A DNA stretch of 64,000 bases from Pterobdella sp. o SKG-2022 (Eukaryota > Annelida > Clitellata > Hirudinida > Piscicolidae): the NCBI GenBank assembly GCA_964035795.1, contig OZ038322.1, positions 21,995,918 to 22,059,917 on the forward strand, read 5' to 3'. Shown in pieces: positions 52,770 through 64,000 of this stretch. The position numbers were made by a program, and so were the translations under genes. Under the pieces are notes generated by a model. The model saw nothing but the letters and a program-made list of their open reading frames with translations, did no database searches and had not been told where the DNA came from. How positions within the stretch are numbered: the stretch's first letter is position 1; each line of letters starts with the position of its first letter.

Positions 52770-55700
52770 TTATGCTTCATTATTACTACCAAAATTTTCA
52801 TTGCTTGCCACATTATCATTATCATGTTTCACACTTTTATCAGTATTATCATGTTCCTTTTTGACATTATGATCATATGTATGGTGGGTCTTTGATTCGC
52901 TATTTTTATGATTATTTTTGTTATCATTATGATTCTCATTTCGACTGTTCGATATTGGATGCCGATGGTGGTGCATCGTGGCTGGTGTGACTATAAATTT
53001 TTTCTTCTTCTTAAGAACCTTCTTGGGAGTCAGCTTACTTGTTCCTTTACTTTCCTTCTTAATATTATTTCCGTGTACATTATGCTTTATTTTGTGTAAA
53101 TCTTCATTAGAAAGGCTTTTGTTAGTAGTAAAACTGTTCAAACTTTCCCAACTACTACTATCACTGCCTAGTCCTTGGCCTTTTTTCTTACGTTCCTTAT
53201 TATCTCCATCAAACTCATCCCTTATTTCCTCTTCATCTTTGCTACCGCAACTATCCTTATCATTACTTTTGGACTCAATAATTCCGTCAAGACGTTCCTT
53301 GTTATCATCAATATTTTTACTCTCATCACCTCGGTTTTCCTCATCGTAAACGGTTGACCGACATTTGCCATCATCGAACTCACCGACTAGCACATCTGTA
53401 GGTGATGCAATGAGGTTCGACAGACCGACGCTTTTGAGGATACTGACACCAGAAGACAGCACGACAGGAGACAGGGGTATGACGTCGTTGGGGTGTGGTG
53501 ATGGTGGTGTTTGTAGATACGAGAGATGATCACTGTTGAACGGTGAATCATTTGACGTTTGGTCAGAAGGGATATTTTGAGGCTGAGATGGTGATATTTG
53601 CGCGCAAGATGTTTGAAATGATTCTTGGTCTTTTATCAAATCTAACGAGAGTTTATTTCTGAGCAGGTTTTTTTGAGCCACGTTACACTTCACTTCTCCA
53701 ACTTCAGCATTATTTTCCACAACACCATTGACTTTAGTTACATCATCATTATTACACTCAACGTTATGGTTAACCTCACAAGTTGCTTCAACGGTGTTGG
53801 TACTAGGATGAGACCCATCCTCCTGTACAGAGTCCACAATGGTGCTTGCTTCATCCATCAATTGGTTTTCCTTTTGAAGACTAGGTTCTGTGTTTTTAAC
53901 ATCATCCTCGTTCTCTTTTTTTTCATTTTTCTCAGTCGTTTGTTTATATTCTGTTGGTCCATTATTATGTTCCTTATCCTTCTTTATCTCATTCTTTTCG
54001 TTAATATTCTTCTTTTCCTCTTCTTCTTTTGATCTTCGCAGGATATCTTGGGTGTGAAGTTTGTTGTTACGAACAATGAAATTAGCAATGTCATTCAGCA
54101 ACTGCTTCTGCTGTCCTACGAAGTTCTTCAGCTTCTGATGGGTTTTATTTGAAAGAATTGAAACTAATATCGATACAATATAAATTTATTACATATTATT
54201 ATTATTATCATCATTATTATTATATTATTTGAAAGTCGTTTTACAAAAAAAATTACAACTTAGATCATAACTTTACAGACATCTTATGCATTTTTTATAT
54301 AGCAACTATCTATAAATACCATAGATTATTTTCTTAAATACATCAAATTCCCTTAGATTATCACCGATACGTATCTATAGTTACATCTTGAACACATTTT
54401 AAAAATTTCTCAAAAGCGTACACCAACGATTAAAAATAACGATGTGCTTAGCATAAACAAATATTTCTTCAAAACATAAATGTATTTAAAAACCGCCTCA
54501 TTTTTAGTTCATAAAAACAAAATATGTATTGGTAATATTGTGAATTTAAAAATAGAGAGTTTAGTTAAAAGCCATGTCTATCGAAAAATCCCTTTAAATA
54601 TGTGTAAAATCAAATGGTAGCAATTCAAGAAAAAATCTAAAACACAGTGGTGTAAAAAAATCAGAATTTTTGGTTTTAAATAAATGCCTACAACCCATTG
54701 CGTCTGAAATTAATAAACAATTTGTAAAATAAAACTAACATTCTCTTTTTTGGGATTCTTGTCGAGGTCCAGCTGCAGTAGAGATCTGTTCACCTGAGCA
54801 AATAATTATGATGTAGCATAGATATATAATCATTATCATTTACAAATTTGTGTGTGTGTGTTTAATACATATATTTTATTTTATTATTAGAAAAAATTTA
54901 TTCATCATAAAGATAAATATACTTAAAAACAATTATTAGAAACAGTTTTTTATGTGTACAATACTTTCAAATATACACGCGTAAATTAGAGTGAATTATA
55001 ACCAAGAAAAGTATTATTACAGAAACGTTGAGCTTTTATATTCTCAAAACCACTGGAGACAGACAGTAAAAAGATAATTAGATTAGATTAACCATATTGG
55101 GTTATACTGCTATAAATGCCACAAAATTGGGGTTGATAGCAGTCAGCCTAGATTATTGATTTTATTCATAGCGTAATTCATAAAACAAGCCATTTAAATA
55201 ATAGTAACAAACACTAAGGTTTATTGAGAAACTTAATACACGAAGCTTTTTTTAAGAGTATCTTACATTATCTAGTGTTTTCAATATCTTACATTATATA
55301 GCGTTTTCACTAGATAATGTAAGATACTCTTACGAAAAGCTTCGTGTATTAAGTTTCTCAATAAACCTTAGTGTTTGTTTCTTTTATATTGATTTCCGGC
55401 TATTTTATGTCAACAAGCCATTTATTTTATATATTTTGAACTACCAGCCTGATCTAAGGGTTAACTTTCAATTTTCAAATTCAAGATTCCCCGTTGTATA
55501 TTCGGGCAGTTTGCCTTGCCGTTGTCAAAAAATGATCTTTCGTCAAAGCAAATGACAACGATATTAGAATATCAGTTTGCCGATATCTACTGTTATCTAG
55601 ACTATAACAGAAATGCAGCCTTTAACTATAAGAGCTAATTTAAATGCAGTTTAACGTCGATTAAAATAAAATAGACAAAAAAGATGTATGAGACATAAAT

Positions 55701-58700
55701 AGATAGCTAACATAGAAATAGAGATGAATAGATGATACAAAGAAAGGAGACCTTGAGAGAGAGAGTGAGTGCCATGAGTCCCCCAGTCTTGATGTCATTG
55801 CCCCTCAGATCAACCCTCAGCAACGTCTTAGTCTCTGCTATAAACTCTGCTATTGCTACCGCTCCTGAAGATACATTATTTTACTTATTCAGAATTGCTT
55901 TATCCAAGTGAAAACTTTCCATTATCAAGTTCATTGCAACAAAAAAGCCTTAAAACTATTTAAGTCTTTGGCACACACACCTTCACAGGTGAGCCTGCAT
56001 GATTGGAAGCCCAGCTTGAGAAGGCTTCTGTTCCTGACCAAGGCATCCTTGAGGCAGTGCACTCCTTCGTTCGTCAATGCCACGTTCATGCCCAAGTTCA
56101 AGCCCAATAGGGACTTTGATTCGATCTGTTCAAAAACCAGTAAATTTTTATGATAAATTTCAACAAAACAAAAATATCGAAGAATAAAATCAAGATAGCT
56201 ATGAAAAAACAAGAGTTGAACGTGAAGAGATGAACGCACGAGAGCATTAGCGAGGCATGGCATGGAATGATGACTAATGCTGTTGTTCCATAACACCAGA
56301 GTTTCAAGGCCACCCTTCTCCCTGCTCTGTTCCACGATCCCTCTGCTCAGCTGCTCCACCCCTGTGTCCTGCCAAGCAAGCATCCAATAAACCAATCAAT
56401 CAATCAATTAAGCATACAATCAATTATTCATACATGAAAAAAAAACAGAAAAACAACAGACCTGGCAGCTATTATTCCTGAGGTCAAGTAGATTGAGGGT
56501 TCTGTTGAAGTTCAGAAGGGAGTGTAGTTGCATGCAATCGAGGGGGTTCAACTTGTTGTTGCCCAAGTACAACTGCTTCAGCACCGTGTTCACCTTTAAG
56601 GCCAACACTGTCGATAGGAAGAATAATATTAATAAAGATCAAAATAACATTAACCTATTAATTGAATTCGTTATCAAATGGGTCATGGTCTTGGTGAAGT
56701 AAAAACGGACTATGAGCTAGATTTCATTGAATTCTTCAACAGTAACTCAATAGTTTTCAAAATTATTTATTAATGTAACAACGAAAGTCGACCCATGAAC
56801 AATTTTTAACCATTAGTTTAAAAAATTTTTAACTATCAATTTTTTTAAATTATGAGTGTTTTCAATGGGTTATTGCAGTTGATGTGGCTTCTATGATAAT
56901 TTAGATTCCTTCTAAATTCTCAAGTCTTATGGTATTGTGCGCTTGAGATTTAATTAACTATGCACACATCATCCTCATCACCATCATCAATAATAGGTTA
57001 GAATGTCATTCGTGACGCAGGAAGATATAAGTGCCTAAAAATTATATCTAGTAAACTTAATAGGTAATGATGGAGCTATCGACCCTACTTAAAAAAAATC
57101 GTAAATTTTTTAAATAAGTTTTTTTGATGTTTCCAATAAATACTGTATTTGTTTTAAGCATCGACTTTAAACTGCAGCCAAACTAGTACCTGTAACTAAA
57201 AGTTTCTTTTCTGGTATAACTTGGATACAAGAAGACTCCAGTAATAAGTAGCGACAAACTGATATTCTGATAACCTTACTATTCAGTTTGTTAAATGATC
57301 CTAATTAATAACTGCAAGGCAAACAATAAGTGTAAGAATGGCGGATCTTGAACTCCGATAATTTCCGTTAGCTCGGACTGACAGTTTATACAAGTTGTGC
57401 TAATTGTAATAGCTTATTTTAAAAGTTACTACGTATTCATATGAATAATCTAGACCAACTGATGTCAACTTCAGTTACTAAAATATGTACAGCTATATAA
57501 TCTAATATATTGAACTCTTATTAATTCCGATGTTGATTTGGTAAAAAAAACGAAGTTTATCTTTCACACGAAGAACTTAACACCAAAATTATCTCATCAA
57601 TAACTACAATAAAATAAAATTTGAAAGAAAATAAAAACTAATAGAGTACTTAGAAAGTACTACACATAAACAAAATACTGCACTAAGGCCAAAAAATGCA
57701 CAAACAACTGGGTAGCAACCTAGCGTGGCGAGGGGCCTGCCAGACATGAGACAGTTTTCAAGCCTGAGAACTGTGAGGGATGAAGACAACTTAAAGGCCC
57801 TCAGCATGAAGGGGACCATGTGTTCTGAGATGTTTGTCCTGCCCAGGTCGACTTGCTCGAGGCTTGTTGACTGTGGTGTGGTGTTGGTTGTTTATGTGAA
57901 AAAGCTAAAATTGTATCAAACTTAAATTTAAATAAAGACAACAGCAACAACATCATCATCATAATATTTATGTTCCCATACTAGAATGCATTTGGCAGGA
58001 TTTCACTAATGGTTTTTTATCACGCCACACATAGATAACTACGATTAAATATGATTTACCAACCATTATAAGTCCATCAACAATGCATTAAAAAAGATTT
58101 CAACCAAAAGCTTCAAAAAACAAAGCCTTCAGAACACAGCAACCTTTCTGATAAGGTGAGAGCAGGCTTGCCACCCCCTCGACTCGATGCATGTGTTCAT
58201 GAAGACATTCAATCTGATGCATGACTCATAATACTCTATCATGTCAAACATTATTATGGCGCCCTGATGTAGTGGTGTGTTGTAAGGTATCTTTTAAATT
58301 AATTTATATAATAATAATGATAATAATAATAAATTTGAAAAATATTGCCGGTATGGGTGTTTTTAGTGATTGGCATTGATATATTTCTATACTTTGCTAT
58401 CTAAATTTTAAGTTATTTATTATGAAAGCAAAAGCGGTGTAAGCATATAAATTGTTGTTATTGATTGCGCAGCATAAATCTGCTTTGTGAAATGGAAAGT
58501 ATTGAAAAAGTGAATTGCAATTGCATGGTCTGAAAATCATGAAAAATATAAAAATCAAATGTTGATACTAGTATTAATGATTAGAACTTTGAATAAAGGT
58601 ATAAAATGTAGTGGAATCTACATAAAAAGCAATGAAACCATCCATATATCGTGTTACAATTAATCTGATAATTAACAACTCCTATCAGAATCAACTAAAC

Positions 58701-61700
58701 CGACTTTAGTCTTGACTCTTTCATTAGAATAAAACCAGCGTGGGCTTGTTGAAACATATTCATTAGTGATAAATATGACAATAATATTATTAATAAAATA
58801 AAAACTAAACTAAGTGGCGATAGTTATTGAAAACTTAAAAACCAATAGCAACAGATTCATCCACATAATAGAGGCAACAACCTCGTCATCGAGATGGGTG
58901 TTTTCCAGGTCAATGGTCCTGAACTGAACCCTGCTCAGCACCTCTTCCAGACATTCACATTGTCTTGAGTCTAAATGCTCGTCTGTGGTAAGTATCATTT
59001 GTATTATACAGGGGACTTGTATTTATAACCTGGTGGTGAAGATGAAGTGTGTTTCTAACTTACATAGCCAAAATAACACAAACTAAATAAAATGTTAAGA
59101 AAATCAAAGTTCAACCATAGCTCATCAGAAGATGATTCACTAGAAGAAATGTTGGGCCCCAAACATGAAAAGATAGATAAATATGCAGTCTGCCAACTCA
59201 AACTTTTCTGCAATACAAATAAATCATACATGGGTCAAACAAGGGTGAGTATTGGAACTTGAGTCAAGCAGCACAAAGCAGAACATGGTCAAACAAGAGA
59301 GGATCCACAATATCAAAAAGCTCCTAACATGCTTGCCAATGTAGTCAAGGAGGAATAAGCAGGAATACACCAGATATCAAAAACACACAATCAAAAAAAA
59401 ATTCTTCAACAAGATCAGCTATTGAGGGGGTTTTAAAATATAAAATAATTCAATGATTGGTGATTACAATGATCCACAACGTTGCAAATACACACAAGCT
59501 TGAAAACAATGATTTAAAAACTCTACAATATAGAAAAAGGAAGTAAAAAAATGGTGGAAAAGAAAAAACTGAAACAGTGGTTTAACCTTTGAAACACACA
59601 TTTGCTTCAAACAATAATGAATCTAGTCATAAATCATTTTCCATAAAGACTATGATTGTCCTCAGTGACGATAATGACTTAATTTTTTATTTTATGCTCA
59701 CTTCCTTCAAATAACCATATTTAACCTCGAAACTCTGCTAAGGTTTTTTATTATGAAAAACTTTAGCAAAATTTTGAAAAAAACGTGTTAATTAAATCCC
59801 TCACAAGTTGGACTTAATTCAAGGCATTTCATTGGATATTATTGCGGAGTTGAGTGTTCTATTGATGAAGTTGTTCACGACGATAGTAAAGATTATTGAA
59901 CAGATACATTCTATTTGAATTTTTCTCGATTACCTTTGAAAACTCATTATGATATCGACACAAAACTAAGAAAGCAGGTGAAACTTTTTATGATGACGCA
60001 AAAACACGGAAAAATATAGATAACCAATCCATGAGCCCTCAACTACTGCAATTCATTGCTATCGAATCAAAAAAGTCACCATTGAGTAGTGATTTTCTTT
60101 TTTAATGTTTATTATTTAAAAAACTTATTTGAAATCCCCTTGATTCTATTCTTTACTTAACGCCTATCGTTAAAGACTACCTTTCTGTTATAACCTGAAT
60201 TATTGTAACAGCAGTAGTAGGTATCGACACAAGTATTCTGGTATCATCATAATTTTGTTTGGCGGATCTTAAATTCCGACATGAAATCGGAGTGGCAGTC
60301 TAAAAATTTCTACATAGTAGTATCAATAATCTTGGCCGACCACTGTCAATCCAGTTACTGAAAGGTGTACAGCAGCATAATCTAATATGGTCGATAAAAT
60401 ATACTCCACCTCAACTCTACTTTTCATATGTACAACTTCACTCTGCTTTTAATCTTGAAACAGCTGTATACCACTATAAAATGGTATGACAAGAGTATAT
60501 TATCATCGTCATTATCGCTTAGTTTCCATTGCAACGAAGCTAAACATTAGTACATTTTTTTTATCTACCTTCAATGTGGAAGGCTCTCTCTAATAAAATC
60601 AGATCACTTTCTCGTCAATCATTCAAATCATCGTTCAAGACTTATTTGCATAGACTATAATCTCTTCATAAACTATATTTGTACTTTTAAGCGCCTCTGA
60701 TACATGTTTAATTTATGTTAAAGTGCGCTATATAAATGTAAATAAATGAATATACCATTCTTATTTAATTAATTTACCTGATGTATATCATCAAACACTC
60801 GTAATCGATATTTGTTTCCTATTTAAAATAATGCTACAGAGTTATATTTGAATAAATTATTTCATCCTGAAATAAGAGCTGAATTATTAATTCTCATGTT
60901 ATCCAAGCCTTGCTTGTACGGAACAGATGTGAAGGATGATAAGTATGAGATAATGCATCAAATGATGGATAAGTCACATTCATTATAGATGATGACAGAC
61001 AAATGATAAATCCATTAAGATTAGATTTTTTTTTCTCTAAAAAAGTCTTAAAATGTCTAAAAACGAAAAATGGAATGAGTCATAGTGAAATTTAATAGTG
61101 AGCTTAAAAAAATGTATCTAAAAAGAGATGTTGATGGTGGTTTTAAAAACCATTGTGTTTCCAAACTTTCAACATATTAAAGGAATAAATACAGACTAAA
61201 AGGGTTGTAGCGCATCAGTTCAAAACATTGAGTAGTATAATAAAATCAACGACTTACTTCTCAAAGTCAAAGTTTCATTCCTCTCCATGAAATCCCCAAT
61301 GGCCTGTTTCATAATTAATGTTACATTCAAATACTACCATAAAAATTTTTGAACACTAATAGTTTTAAATAAGAAATACGAGAAGTACTTGAAAATTTTA
61401 CATTGTTAACGAAAAGCTTGGTACTTTACAATATAAACTATAAGTGTTTAAAGATCTCTTTATTTCACTTTGGCTCGAAAAAATATCATAAATGTAATTA
61501 ATAATAACTTAATTAAATTTTAATATCAATAACGAATGGATATATATATGAATAGTTTTCTAATGGATATACACACAGTATTTGCCATATTATAAATCAT
61601 ACACAATAACATGTCGCAAATAACTAATAAATAACACCAACTCGGCGCTAAGTAAATTGAAGTTATTATTATTATTGTACAACAATTCAAGGAGATTATC

Positions 61701-64000
61701 AATAAATTAGAATGTGAACAAGTATACAACTTTTATGATTATCCCTGTTTGGTAAAAAGCAAAACCTATTTAATGTTTTATAAAGTAAAACACAAAGATT
61801 CAAAAAAGTCTATTATTAAGCTTTTCAACAGCTGATGATGATTTTCTAAAAATTGAAAAAATCTTTAACAAGCTTTTGAAAAACTACACCTTGTGTTTTA
61901 CCATATTATTCGAAGACCAATACTTTGATGAGATTTAACGTATGCGTTCTTCATCTCATTGTTTGTTATTATTGTTTCATCACCACTTTATTATCCAACT
62001 ATTCTGATGAATCACATGAAGTAGCGCCCTGTGAAACCTAATTATGCAACAAAAATACCAGTTAGGAACAAGTTAATGGACCACTTACTCACTTAATGCA
62101 TGATTTTCATCTTGAAATTGGTGATTTTGATATCCTTAATTATCATTATTATCACTAATTTAATGTTTTTCCTCTCATTGCATGAAGTTAGACCGTATTC
62201 TTTCAGTAAATTAAATAAAACAAAGATGTTTCGTCAGAGATAAACCTAAGAAAGCTGTTTTTATGATGGATGTCAAAGCTTAGTAACAACTGTATAAGGT
62301 TTTTTAAAGACTCAAATACTCTTCAAACATACATTAATATTCTCAATGGTGTAAAAATTGTATAAAGTTGGTTATATAAAGGATATATGTGACATTTTTA
62401 ATATTGACTTTTTAAACCTAATTAGCCATGATTCAAAATATATGGTAAACAAATCATTATGATAATATTGGAATAACTGAAACCATTTAAAATAGAAATC
62501 AATAGACAGTTAGTAAAACACAAAGATATACATATGAACATTTGAAGTTTCAACATTTAATAATTTTCCTGAGTCAAATCAAAATAACAAAAATTATTGA
62601 ACACTTGATGTTTCAAAGCTTTCTTCTTTTTAACAATAACATTAATTGTTCAATAATTTTCATAAAATTTTCAATGTGGAAATCTTATACTGGAAAAAAT
62701 CTTCATAAGAAAATTGGAACCTTAAGTTGGCTGATGAGGGAAGGTAGTGGCTTAGCATTATGTTTCTGACATGACTTCATGTATGCCTTCAACATACTTT
62801 CTGTTGTACACACAGATGCTGTCAAATGAATAATGTATATGGAATTAAAAAAACAGATAACAAATGCTATGATTTGAAATCTAGTTTTTTTTTCACTATA
62901 ATAATAGTGAGCATGATTTAATGCAATTATAAAAAACCTAGATAACCTTATAAATTAGAATAATTAAATAAATAGTGAAAAATTTGATGAAATAAAAATT
63001 CAGCATTTAAAAAGAAAAATTATTTTTTGTAGTCGTGCTTTTTTATTAATAATGCCTTCAGAGGCTAAATAATTTTTCTTGAAACTATACAAATAAAATA
63101 AAACAACCATCTCTCCATGGGATAGGTGGGTCCATGTACCCTGACACAATACCAGCCCCCTCTGGAAACTTGACTCTTTTGTTGGTAGTGTTTGTGTTAT
63201 AGCCAATATCATTAGATGTAGCCTTAATATCATTTTCATCAGGGTTATTTCCATGTGATACAATATCATTTTTATCAACATTATTGTTAACTTCTTTGTT
63301 TCCATTAGAGCCTGTGACAGTTGTATTGGCAGGGGTTAGATGCAATGCTTTAGCATCATTTTCATGGCTGTTTGTAATTTGAGGGTTCAAGTTGAGAGAG
63401 ACTTCAGTGGTTTGTGAGGTATTGATGTTGACTGAATCGCTTGTAGAGGAGGAGTTTATATCATGAGTTTCATTAGTCAATAGAGGCATATTTATTACTT
63501 CAAACATGTTAGTTGTGCTTATTTCATTGGTATTTAATGCATTTTCTTTAATGATGTCAGATGGTATCGAAGTAGTTTTAGATGTACATACTGATATAAA
63601 ATCAAACTGTTTATCTGGTTCATTTTTTGTCTCGCTAGAACTTTTTAAATTTTCAGAAAATTTTTCATCACTATTCAAGTCTTTCAGAAAACTCATGTTT
63701 AAATATTCTCCCAAAACTGTATTTTCTAAATTTTTAAGTTCAGTGTTTCCATCAGGTGGGACTTCATTAATAACACTTGTTATATTTTGAGTATCAGAGA
63801 ATTTTTTATCTTTAGAATATGGTTGATAAATATTTTCGTTAATTTTTTTATTAAAATTACATTCTTTAATGTTACTATTGTGCTTAATATCCTCAATTTG
63901 TTTAGTTTTAACCTTTTTTAGAGTAGCTGAATTTACTCCATTAGATTGTATTGAGTCTGATGAAGAGTTTTGTTTATTGAAATTATGTTTATTTCTATTG
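52770..64000 (-). CDS. PPP1R37: PPP1R37 (leucine-rich-repeat PP1 regulatory subunit), 5' end outside window
   Basis: Twelve exons on the minus strand: 63108-64000 (open to the edge), 62721-62818, 61258-61303, 58882-58982, 58144-58263, 57720-57870, 56462-56607, 56222-56368, 55981-56125, 55752-55864, 54740-54793 and 52770-54134. Each junction is GT-AG and in frame; at least 1,100 residues are visible. The PP1-docking block is KRVKFPEGAGIVSGY plus PIPWRD (human 'KRVSFPSDEDIVSG...PWRH'), with KRVKF at 63166-63180. LRR/RNI-type repeats follow: AYMKSCQKHNAKPLPSLI, VQFRTIDLENTHLDDE, GAIIMFDMIEYYES, VLRLENCLMSGRPLATL, LKQLYLGNNKLNPLD, NLLDLRNNSCQ, LETLVLWNNSISH, RLTCEGAVAIAEFIAE, RVDLRGNDIKTGGLM and LLQLDLDKNPKKE. 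They match human PPP1R37 repeat by repeat. The human protein (about 690 residues) binds and inhibits PP1. Two features are odd. An N-terminal Asn/Ser-rich extension of at least 270 residues precedes the docking motif, and a 455-codon last exon encodes a charged, low-complexity tail. Confidence 0.96.
55206..55379. repeat. Near-perfect 72-nt foldback (hairpin) in PPP1R37 intron 10
   Basis: Left arm 55206-55277 and right arm 55308-55379 are reverse complements at 70 of 72 positions, separated by a 30-nt loop (55278-55307). The loop itself contains a third, imperfect copy of the inner arm sequence (ATCTTACATTATATAGCG against ATCTTACATTATCTAGTG). Direct 12-mers ACAAGCCATTTA lie outside at 55185-55196 and 55413-55424 and could be a target-site duplication. 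RNA from either strand would fold into a long stem. Confidence 0.95.
57341..57508 (+). repeat. Dispersed repeat, copy 1 (PPP1R37 intron 6)
   Basis: Shares ordered blocks with 60261-60388: GCGGATCTTGAACTCCGA, CGGACTGACAGT, TCAGTTACTAAAATATGTAC and AGCTATATAATCTAATAT. The copies differ by substitutions and indels, so this is an old interspersed repeat. Weaker similarity may extend about 150 nt upstream in both. No coding content was seen. Orientation is arbitrary. Confidence 0.6.
59115..59358 (+). mobile_element. Penelope-like element relic, GIY-YIG endonuclease portion
   Basis: One plus-strand frame reads HSSSEDDSLEEMLGPKHEK, IDKYAVCQLKLFCNTNKSY, MGQTRVSIGT, a stop, VKQHKAEHGQTREDPQYQK and APNMLANVVKEE, then a stop. 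The GIY-YIG domain of Penelope-like retroelements reads 'GVYxLxCxxCxxxYIGQTxRxxxxRxKEH' at the same spacing. Here the GVY tyrosine region is YAV, YIGQT is YMGQT and KEH is KQH. The copy is dead (internal stop), lies in PPP1R37 intron 3, and is in the opposite orientation to the gene. A GIY-YIG protein of another type is less likely. Confidence 0.55.
60261..60388 (+). repeat. Dispersed repeat, copy 2 (PPP1R37 intron 3)
   Basis: Matches copy 1 with GGCGGATCTTAAATTCCGA, CGGAGTGGCAGT, CCAGTTACTGAAAGGTGTAC and AGCAGCATAATCTAATAT, in the same order and orientation. It is shorter than copy 1 because of internal deletions. It lies just upstream of a LINE 3' end. Confidence 0.6.
60565..60752 (+). mobile_element. 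LINE (CR1/L2-like) 3' end: ORF2 C-terminus plus 3'UTR
   Basis: The plus strand reads LPSMWKALSNKIRSLSRQSF and then KSSFKTYLHRL before a TAA at 60658-60660. This is the typical last segment of CR1/L2/Rex-type ORF2 ('W N x L P x x I R x x x S L x x F K x x L K T x L F'). About 70 nt downstream is the usual LINE 3'-UTR signature (GTGCGCTATATAAATGTAAA), ending in TAAATGAATA tail repeats. It is a 5'-truncated insertion in PPP1R37 intron 3, with the reading frame of this segment intact. Confidence 0.6.

Noticed and set aside
52908..54032. Plus-strand Leu/Phe/Ser-rich ORFs
   Set aside because: Antisense shadows of the low-complexity last exon of PPP1R37.

Overview
This is a gene-bearing stretch of an animal nuclear genome. 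It is very AT-rich (roughly 70% or more by eye), its genes have many GT-AG introns, and its proteins are animal families: a PIM kinase, the m6A-writer subunit WTAP, PPP1R37, a PPP1R3 glycogen-targeting subunit and an hnRNP M-like RRM protein. The proteins are clearly divergent from vertebrate ones and rich in Asn/Lys/Ser. LINE relics of RTE and CR1/L2 type and a Penelope-like fragment are present. An AT-rich invertebrate fits best; I cannot name the species. Five of six visible 5' gene ends have a splice-acceptor-like CAG/TAG only 17-26 nt before the ATG, which hints at spliced-leader trans-splicing.

Layout. 1-563 (-): first three coding exons of an hnRNP M-like gene, running off the left edge. 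3186-4220 (-): intronless PPP1R3-type glycogen-targeting subunit of protein phosphatase 1. 4221-10410: intergenic, with a decayed CR1-like reverse-transcriptase piece and a long ATT microsatellite. 10412-12890 (-): a large RTE-type LINE copy of markedly higher GC than its surroundings. 12891-33050: a 20-kb desert with only weak coding-like islands. 33721-37129 (+): complete six-exon PIM kinase. 37358-43163: mostly empty, with one coding-like terminal exon at 40900-41123. 43164-44387 (+): four-exon gene for a 117-residue SR-rich acidic-tailed protein that open-reading-frame scans miss. 45177-46181 (+): three-exon gene with a divergent alpha-crystallin-like domain. 46681-51603 (-): complete six-exon WTAP. 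52770-64000 (-): PPP1R37, 12 visible exons, with the 5' end beyond the right edge. Its introns hold a near-perfect foldback, a dispersed repeat pair, a Penelope-like GIY-YIG relic and a LINE 3' end.

Function. Two genes encode PP1-targeting subunits with visible RVxF docking motifs (PPP1R3-like and PPP1R37). Three encode RNA-processing or RNA-binding type proteins (hnRNP M-like, SR-rich, WTAP). These are ordinary housekeeping/signalling genes and I see no sequence proof that they form one pathway. Exon models were built by hand: for the RRM gene, PIM, SR-rich gene, WTAP and PPP1R37, every junction keeps the reading frame and has GT/AG ends. I found no tRNA or rRNA gene and no CRISPR array.
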